Assembly: GCA_025200525.1 (NCBI GenBank)
Contig: CM045761.1
Span: forward strand, 201,925,701-201,989,700
Origin: Camellia lanceoleosa
Taxonomy: Eukaryota > Streptophyta > Magnoliopsida > Ericales > Theaceae
Direction of reading: 5' to 3'
Length of the DNA: 64,000 bases
In this document: positions 56,281-64,000 of the stretch, one piece after another
Layout: each line of letters begins with the position of its first letter
Numbering within the stretch: position 1 is the first letter of the stretch
The notes under the pieces: generated by a model
Told to the model about the DNA's origin: nothing
Database searches by the model: none
Seen by the model: only the letters and a program-made list of their open reading frames with translations
Made by a program: the position numbers and the translations under genes

Positions 56281-57140
56281 ATTAGGGCATTTCATACTTA
56301 AAGTGATGAAATGTGCCAAGTTTCCTAGGTCTCTATTGCCCTTGATCATGCATGATAGGGTGATGGTTTTTGGTCTTGTTTGTGCATTTATTGAACTTGT
56401 ACACATTGGTTCCTGAGTCATCATACAATGAAATTGCTTGATTGATGGTTTGAGGACCAAGTGTATCACTCCTTGGAGATGTTTTGATGATAAAGAGAGA
56501 TACACAGTACAAACAACCTGTGAGAATATCCTCTCTTTGCCCTGTTTGCTCTCTGTTGCAACAAGGAATTGTGCATCACCAGTGGCCGGCCGGTTGGCCA
56601 CTGTTACTAGCCAGTTGGCCATCAATGTTGGATGGCAACCCCTCAATGGTGGCCGGCCGGCTAGCAGTGATTTTTGAGTAGTGTGCTTGTGAAGCATGGC
56701 AGAGTTGATCTAGAAAAGGAAAAAGTGTAAGTATTGTGTAACAGAGGCATACAATAGCAAAACAGTGGATGTTCTTTGGGCGAAAACCGAGCATGCATGG
56801 GCCTCTTTCACTTCCTGGACTAGTTAATTAGTTTAATTAGCAGTTAGTCATTTATTTGTTGTAATTAATTAGTCATAGCTAATTAGTTTGTTTTGTACTT
56901 ATTTAATTAGTTTAGATTGATTAATTAAATTAGTTTGTGTTGCAAATATTTAATTAGCTTAGCCTAGTTAAATTATTTAATTGTTGCAGTATTTAATTAG
57001 CTTAGAATAGCTAGTTATTCATTCAAGTTTTGTAAAAATTAGTTAAGTAGCTTAGCTTAGCTAGTTTATTCATTCGGACTCTCTTTCGTGAGAGTGTAAT
57101 GTAATATTGTATATGTCTTCCAACCCCACATCTTTCTTCC
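56281..57140 (+). mobile_element. 5' part of the LTR of a second, diverged Ogre-like element
   Basis: It includes a GGCCGGCCGG block (56585 and 56652) as in the other Ogre-like LTRs. Next comes an AT-rich TTTAATTAG-repeat stretch (56820-57060), the stem-loop GGACTCTC-TTTCGT-GAGAGT (57076-57095) and GTCTTCCAACCCCA, matching 2100-2112 of LTR1. The LTR is interrupted at 57140 by a minus-strand solo LTR and continues at 60544. Its 5' boundary is not clear; frames in this part look random. Confidence 0.55.
57136..57140. repeat. Probable target duplication, left (CTTCC)
   Basis: CTTCC at 57136-57140 versus CTCCC at 60539-60543, one mismatch, flanks the solo LTR 57141-60538. Confidence 0.55.
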
Positions 57141-60100
57141 TGTGGACTCGCATTTTTCTCGCGCCTCGCCTTTTGGAAAGGGTTGAAAAGAAAGGCCTCA
57201 TAGTTCAGACTCCCGAGGTTCTGAATCTAGTCTCACAAGTGCAATGTGAAATTGATAAGTACCAAAGAGTCCAAATCTGGCAAATCATTTTGGAAAATCG
57301 ATTTTCAATCAAATAATGCCAAAATTGGACTGCTTTGCCAGATACAGAGTCACCACCTAAATATTTTGCTTTTGGAGAAATTTAGGAAACCTTAACTCGT
57401 GTCGAAGGCCACGTGTCCATTATCACCAAATTTACCTCAGTTCGGGAACTTAGGTACGAGAGGGCAAGGTCTTAAAATAAGCACCCCCGCTCACCTGATC
57501 AAAGATCGACCTCTACTAATCATGATATGATGTTTTATAAACATTATGTGTTCTTGTTCCGGTTATTAAATTAGCTTTACTATGTGATGCTCACAAGCAA
57601 GTATAGACTATATTGCAAGAATTGGAACATTTCAAGTCATATTTGTTTGCGAAAATGGTTTGAATTTGCCACCTCAAGTGGGCTTAAAGATGCGGATTTG
57701 CCACCAAACATAATAGGCTTAAAATAGGATTTGCCACAACAAAGTGGGCTTTAAAACTTACATTTGTTGAATCGTTCCAATTCAAACAACAAGCCTTCAT
57801 CCACAGGCATTCATGTAATTTAGCATTTAAGCACATAGCCTCATGGCAAGCATGCTAATCATGGCAATATGGCAATCACATTCATGCAAGTATGCTAAAG
57901 CATAAAAACTTACAAGTACTCCAAGCCAAAACAAAAACTAATTAGAAAGATGCATGATCCTAACTATGCAAGATGTCTAATGCAACGCATGCGAAGAATG
58001 CAATTGATTGGCTCGGCTACTATATGGCATTTGCAACGCTTTGATAGCATGCTTTGAAACACGTATTCAAGGAAGTATTGAATCTGACAATGCAGTTTGA
58101 ATGATGTGCCGAGCCTCAGTGCATGCAATACTAATGAATGGATGCAAACATGCAAGTATAAGGTATGCTAATCGAAAATATCCCTAATCTAACCATTGAA
58201 AGCGATTAAATAAAAGGGAGAAAGACGTGGGGTTGGAAGACATGCACACACGCACGCACATTTATTACAACATTATGCCCTCACGAATGAGGGTCCGAAT
58301 GAATAAGCTAACTAACTAGCTACGCTAATTGAGCTAACTAATTATTACAATACAAAATTTTACTAACTATTCTAAGCTAATTAAATATTACAAACCAATT
58401 TAGCTAAATACTTAACTAACTAATTACAAAGCAACTAGTCTAATTAATTACAACACAGAGTAATTAACTAACTTTTCTTACTTAAATAATTACAACGTTT
58501 GCATGAATTAGTTACCACTAATTAACTAATCAAATTGCAACATAATTCATTATATTAATGAATCAATTAAAGCAATCAAATGCATTCGATAAGAGCACCA
58601 AGGAAGATGGATGGAGGTTGCATGCACATCGCTGAAAGTCGCTCTGTGCGCCCCCATCGCCTTTGTTTCATCTTTAGCCTTGCCTCTGTTTACGCAAAAA
58701 CTACATCATTACACACCAAGGGTGGCCATGCATTCTTGATGGTAGGGCTTCAGAGGGCCGGTCGTGCATTGATTTGATGCAAACTCTATTTTTGTGCTCT
58801 CAAGTGAAATCAGTGCAGACGGAGCATTTTCAAGCTCTATTTGTCCTTCCTTCCTTCTCTGTCATAGGAAAGCCTCAAGAGAAGGTTGGGATTGACTCCA
58901 AAACCATCAATGAGCGATGTAATCGCTTGATGATCTCGGATATCATTTTGGACCAAAAATCAATGAATGTAACGCAAATGGACCACCCCTCTCCTTTTGT
59001 CATGGAATGAACTCAAAAAGAGGAAGTTGAGACACTTCAAGGACATCAAAAACACCATGAATTGATGCTTGATGACCCTTGACATAAGAAACTTGGCATA
59101 ACGTCCGGCCAAGTTCAAGCTATTCAAGTTATTTTCTTTAAATGGGTTGATCCAAATTTTAAACCAATTGTTTTAGGTCTAGCCATTCATTAGTCCATTT
59201 GTCCAAATATGCTGTTTAATGTCCTCTAATCCAAGAAGTGATGTCAAACAAGAGGTCCCTCTAACATATGAGAAGGGGACTACACCGTTGACGATGAATC
59301 TCCAAACAAATTAAGCCATTAAGTGTAGATCTCCTTTACATACCTTGAGTAACCTCAATTGGTTGAAACCATTTTCATGAATGAAAGACATGGATCCATT
59401 TATTGATTAGTGAAAATCAGCCTCAAAGCATGTGAAATGAACCAAGAAAGCATGTTAAGCAAAAAGTGTGTTAACTAAGTAACCTCAAGGGTGCCTAACA
59501 AGGTGTGAACCAAATAGAAAGGCTTAAATAGCCTCAAAATAGTCCCAAATACATGCAAATCAGAGATAAAACATGCAGGAAAAGAGGACAAAAAGCTAGG
59601 CAACAAAGATAAGAATTGAAGGCTAAATAACAAGAATAAAGAGGGGTGGCCATTTTTGGAGCTTCAAAGCATGATTTTCAGCCCTCTTAAAACCTCTGAA
59701 AATTAGTTGGAATACCAAGGAAAGAGAGTGAAAAGGAGAAGAGTTTAGGTTATGAAATAAAGGTATAGAAAGAGCAAGCTCTTTCTACCCTTTTGGTAAC
59801 CCTTCAAACTCAACTCCAACACCTCAAACAAGCTCAACAACAACCAAAACAGTAAGAATGATGGAGTAAAGAACAAAAATGAAAGCAAGGAAAGAGAAAG
59901 CAAGCTTATACCTTTCAAGAAGCTAGCTTGCTTTTAGAGTTCCAAACTCAATTTCAATGCACTCTCAAGCTTGAATTACACTTCCTCAAGATCAACCAAG
60001 GCTTTAGGATGATCAAACAAGGTTGTATAGGGCGTGTAGTGGTAGTGTAAGCAAACTAGGTTAGCTCAAAGGATGCCTTGCAATGGAAGAAGGAGGAGTC

Positions 60101-60538
60101 AAGGCTCTCAAGGTGTATGTCTCTCTTCTAGATATTTGTTCAACCCTCAAAACAATCCCAGAGCTTCGGTTTTATGGAATTCAAGCTGAAAAGGTGACAA
60201 ATATCTTCAAAAATGAACAACTGGTGGCCTCCCGCCCAGAACAGTGTTTATCGCCATCAAAGGCCGGCCGGCCATTCATAGCCACGACCGGCCATCATCA
60301 ATGCATGGCCGGGCCTTGATGGCCTCCCCTGTTTTTTTTGTTCAAGCTCAGCTCAGGGTGACAAATGGTCTAGAAATGAGACCCAAGGGTTCAAACAAGG
60401 TAAATGTTGAAGATGTGAAGCTATTTCGGAAGCCTGATTGATTCCGAATCGCTGCGAATTCGCAATTCAACTTTCATCATTGAGTGCACTAAATCAAGCG
60501 TCTACATCTTGTAGGCAGTCAAAAGTGGGGTGTCAACA
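57141..60538 (-). mobile_element. Ogre-related solo LTR, minus orientation
   Basis: On the minus strand it starts TGTTGACACCCCACTTTTG (from 60538) and ends CGAGTCCACA (57141), with TG..CA termini and a probable 5-bp target duplication. In its own orientation it has a GGCCGGCCGGCC block near 60262 and a splice-donor match CTTGAAAG|GTATAAG (GT at 59911-59910). AT-rich TTAATTAG repeats (58300-58560), the stem-loop (58277-58296) and the U5 end homologous to 61320-61592 follow. It lacks the palindrome array of LTR1-3. At 3.4 kb it is shorter than LTR2. No internal region adjoins it. Confidence 0.82.
58277..58296 (-). promoter_or_regulatory. Conserved LTR stem-loop in the inverted solo LTR
   Basis: Minus-strand GGACCCTC-ATTCGT-GAGGGC is followed by ATAATGTTGTAATAA. 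It is the same structure as at 2049-2065 and 57076-57095. Confidence 0.55.
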
Positions 60539-60543
60539 CTCCC

Positions 60544-61592
60544 TTTTATTTATCCGCTTATGATGGTTAGATTAGGGCATTATGTCATGTTTCAATTAGC
60601 ATATCTCATGTTTGCATCCATTCATTTGTATTGCATGCACCGAGGCTCAGTTCATCATTCTAACTGCATTGTTGTTTCAATACCTCGTTGAATATGTGTT
60701 TAAACGCATGCTATGAAATTGTTGCAAATAACATTTTATGTAACCGAGCCTGTTTTAGTTACATTTTTGCATGTGTTGCATTAGCCATCTTGTATAGTTA
60801 GGTATCATATATATTTTTTCTAACTCTTTTATTTATCTTAGCTTGGAGTACTAGGTGAGTTTTTAGTGCTTTAGCATACTTGTATAAGTGTAAGTGATTG
60901 CCATGATTAGCATGCTTTCCATGAGGCTAAATGCTTACTTGATGAACTGTTTGGATGCCTGTGGATGAAGGCTTGTTGCTTGAAATGAAACGATTCAATG
61001 AATGTACGTTTAAGCCCACTTTGTTGAGTGGCAAATTCACAAACTTTAAGCCCACTTTGTTAAGTGGCAAATTCAAACCCATTTCAAAAAACAAACATGA
61101 AATTGAATTGTTTCAATTCAGGCAAACTAGTCTATATCTTGTGTGCGCATCACATAGTAAATGCTAGCCTAATAAATCGGAACAAAAGCATATAATGTAA
61201 ATAAAAATCATATTGTGATTAGTAGAGGCCGATCTTTGATCGAGCGAACGAGGGTGCTCAAATGTATTCATGACCTTCCCCTCTCATACCTAAGTTTCCG
61301 AACCAAGGCAACTTTGGTGATGACGGACACGTGGCCTTTGGCACGAGTCATGGGTTTCCTAAATTTTTCCAAAATAAAATATTTAGGTAGCGACTCTGTA
61401 TCTGGCAAAGTAGTCCAATTTTGACATTTTTGATTCAAAATTGATTTTCCAAAAGATTTGTTGGATTTGGACTCTTTGGTGTTCATCAATTTCACATTGC
61501 ACTTGTGAGATTAGATTTAGAACCACGAGAGTCTGAACTGTAGGGCTTTCTTTTCAAACTTCCAAAAGAGGGTGCGAAAAAGGCGAGCTACA
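60544..61592 (+). mobile_element. 3' part of the LTR of the second Ogre-like element
   Basis: Resumes the LTR broken at 57140. It starts TTTTATTTATCCGC, matching 2125 of LTR1. It runs through GTTGCATTAGCCATCTTG and a TTTAAGCCCACTTTGTTGAG repeat (61009 and 61047) to the U5 end CGAGCTACA at 61592. Similar to but clearly diverged from LTR1-3. Confidence 0.75.
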
Positions 61593-61597
61593 GTTTC

Positions 61598-61615
61598 TGG
61601 CGACTCCGCTGGGGA
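61598..61615 (+). other. Primer binding site of the second element
   Basis: TGGCGACTCCGCTGGGGA lies 5 bp after the LTR end. It differs from the unit 1 site by one base (T/C). Confidence 0.85.
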
Positions 61616-62231
61616 ATTAGAGAACCTGACTCAAACTCATGATATGAAATTTTATCTACACTTATATGTTTCTTTGCATTGCATTTGCATTGGTGCACCT
61701 AAGTCACTATGTTTACCATCTCTTATTCCTAGACGATTGCCAGAGGCTTGCCTGCAAGGCTGACCAGTCGCGGGCTCTGCCACGATGGGAACATAACCCT
61801 TGGATCTGGACTACCGCTGTACCGTTTGATCCTTCTTTCACTTCTCGGTGTTAAGTGTGAGAGGTATATTAGGTAGTCTTGATGAGGTACCATTTTGACC
61901 ATTTGGCCTAGTTACATATTGAAAACTATAGAGACTGTTCCAAACTACGACAGGATGCTTACCCGAATATAGGATTGTGTGAAACCACTTTGTTTGAATA
62001 GTGAACCTTAGTTCTTAACGAAACTAGGACAGGGTAACCCTCTGCCCTCATAGGGGTGTTTTGGCTCTCACTTAACTGGTATGTGCATATCAGTTACAAG
62101 TTTGGGTACCAGATTTGGGGGCAAAAGTCAGTGTTAAGTATAGTTCTATAACTTTTGATTACAAATGTGTGTTGTTAGTGCTATGTTGTTTCTGATTTTG
62201 GCTTTCCTTTTGCTTTATTTCTTTTCGCTAG
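61616..62231 (+). other. Leader of the second element
   Basis: It shares GAGAACCTGACTCAAACTC, TTTGCATTGCATTTGCATTG and ATAGGGGTGTTTTGGCTCTC with the leader of the array units. It ends CTTTTCGCTAG (62221-62231), a conserved splice-acceptor match. The 65-bp duplication is absent. Confidence 0.6.
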
Positions 62232-62465
62232 GTAGTTTATCACAATTGCTTTGGACAGTTCAGATATCCCCCGAGCACTCTGGACCTGTGTAAGGAGACT
62301 TTACAGATCCGAAGATCTTGTTAGGGGACAGCTTGTGTTTGCTTCACTCCCATCGATTACCAGATAGATGAGGGTTAGGCATAATTCACCAGTTCAGCAA
62401 TCACCTACATCCAATTAGAGACATCTTCTACATCCAATCTAGTAAGAGATTACTCGCTAATTCTG

Positions 62466-64000
62466 ATGGCACAATATCCCCCGGTCAACATGGAGGACTT
62501 GATCCGTCATCTCTAACAAACCATTAAAACCATGTAGCAAGATCGCCCTGGCGAAGTTACAACCCACCAAGTGATAAACAAGGCTGCGAAGAAGAACCAC
62601 ACGGCAATGCTTTTGCTTCCATGCACCTCTTGCGAGTATCCCAGTACCCGGAATCACTGCTACTGTCAAAGAGAATCTGGGCAACCCAATAGACCCCATC
62701 CCATCACATGCCTCCAAGGCACCAGTGTACCAAACCGAGCCTCCGTTTGAATTCGAAGTTGACCTGACTGCACTTAAAGTCAACAAGATAGAAAAGCTTC
62801 TCAAGCGAGCATAGGGTGTGAATTCAATCCCTAACATAAAAAATGGATATATCGACTCTGTAGTAACCTTACCAAATCGGTTTAAAATGCCACACATAGA
62901 TCGGTTTGATGGCTCTGGAGACCCCATGGTTCATTTGCTATTAGTCTCCAATATCTTACGGCCAATGGGCCTCACTAAACTTGAAAAGCTGTCACTTTTT
63001 GGTTGGACCTTGTCAGGAATAGCAGCTATCTAGTATGCAAAATTGGAGGATTCTGTGAAACGAAGCTGGGAGGAAATGGCTGAGGCCTTTATCGCACAGT
63101 ACTCCTACAATACCCAAATCGAGGTCACAACTCGTGATCTTGAGGCAACCCGTCAGGAGCTAAAGGAAGGCTTTTCAGACTTTGTAACAAGGTGAAAGGC
63201 CAAGGCTTCGATGATGACTACAAGGATCTGGTCCGCAATCTGCAAGGAAAATTATTGCAGAAGATGATTGTCTTTCCATTGTTCACATTCACTGAGCTCC
63301 ATGAGATAGAGGTTCAGATTGAAGATGCAATGAAACAAGGGTTGATAACCGATGAGAAGGAGCAGGCCAAGAGGCCTTTTACACACAGTTCCAATGCGAC
63401 CGCCAGTGATAGCACATCTGCACGGCCATCTGATGTAAGTGTCGTTACCACTACAGCCAAGACCGCCAATCCTTTCGTGAGTACAACTCCACAAACCTCA
63501 AACAACCAGGCCCGATCCCAGAGGACCTTCACCCCACTCTATATGCCTTTATCCCAAGCCATGACGGTGCTGATAAAAAAAAAGGCATTTTAAGCAATTA
63601 GAGCCTCGCTCATTACCCGATCCTCTCCCACTTAAGCACAACCCAGCCAAATATTGCGCTTTTCACCAACAGCACGGTCACGACACATACTAATGTTTAG
63701 GCTGCATCATGAGATTCAAGATTTCATCGACAATAAGGTGATAGCACCACCCCAAAAGCCAAATGTAACCACCAACCCTCTCCCAGCCCACAATCAAGTT
63801 CCCCCCCCCCCCGAGAACCAAAACCTAATACATACACTGGCCTTCCCATACGACCCCAGCGTACATATCACCCCTTCCCACCTACCCAAACCGGCTGTGT
63901 TCATTCCTGAAAGTACAAACTTGTGCATGATGGACACATCTACACCTCAACTTGAACCCATGGTGGTGACAATGGCCGAAGAAGAGAGGTTGGCCTTGGA
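62466..64000 (+). pseudogene. gag: Gag of the second element (stop codons, runs off the window)
   Basis: ATG at 62466 aligns with the gag starts of the array. Motifs in order are PPFEFEVDLTALKVNKIEKL (62742-62801), the RFKMPHIDRFDGSGDPMVHL core (62880-62939), EEMAEAFIAQYSYNTQIEVT, an SDFVTR segment and the LYMPLSQAMTVLIKKKAF region. A damaged zinc knuckle follows (YCAFHQQHGHDTY then a stop, about 63653-63692). In-frame stops arise where array units have Gln or Trp codons: near 62513, 62535, 62812, 63031 and 63193. A 12-base C run lies at 63801-63812. It is a decayed copy of a related but separate element. Confidence 0.82.

Noticed and set aside
56251..56697. Minus-strand open frame of 148 codons in the second element's LTR
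   Set aside because: It lies across LTR sequence with GGCCGGCC blocks, shows no domain and has no homologous frame in the related LTRs.

Overview
This window is heterochromatic, repeat-dense DNA from a flowering plant. It contains plant-type LTR retrotransposons of the Tat/Ogre group of Ty3/gypsy, a plant mobile domain (PMD) gene, a CACTA-type transposon end and a satellite array. I see no host gene, rRNA or tRNA. Ogre-like elements are best known from legumes, but the sequence does not fix the species.

Positions 1-52081 are a tandem array of one giant Ogre-like element. The array reads LTR1 (3' 3.07 kb only), internal 1, LTR2 (20335-25376), internal 2, LTR3 (42437-47388), internal 3 (cut off at 51848), then the last 233 bp of another LTR ending at 52081. 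The period is about 22.1-22.3 kb. A complete element (5 kb LTR + 17.3 kb internal + 5 kb LTR) would be about 27 kb. Neighbouring units share LTRs, as expected from recombination rather than independent insertions.

Each full internal region runs: primer binding site, leader, gag, protease, reverse transcriptase (RT), RNase H, integrase, non-coding spacer, an antisense gene, polypurine tract. The pol gene is interrupted between RT and RNase H by a 2.1-kb solo LTR of another retrotransposon with a perfect 5-bp target duplication. The same insertion is in both complete units, so it predates the duplication. The antisense gene encodes a PMD protein. Five coding exons can be proposed with GT-AG junctions, plus an upstream leader exon next to a minus-strand TATA box. 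A 51-bp minisatellite lies inside its first intron.

The LTRs carry two tandem families of hairpin-forming repeats and a conserved stem-loop near a probable poly(A) region. They also carry a splice-donor match that pairs with a splice-acceptor match just upstream of gag. Reading frames are broken many times in all three units. Differences between units cluster at CAG/CTG and CG-containing sites, so part of the damage may be sequencing or assembly error in methylated DNA.

Positions 52082-54417 are a satellite of about 172-bp monomers into which the array inserted. At 54418-55434 is the 3' end of a CACTA-like DNA transposon, followed by an old LTR remnant. From about 56.3 kb to the window end is a second, diverged Ogre-like element in plus orientation. 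Its LTR is split by a 3.4-kb minus-strand solo LTR of a related element (57141-60538). Its gag (62466 to the end) is broken mainly by C-to-T and G-to-A stop codons.
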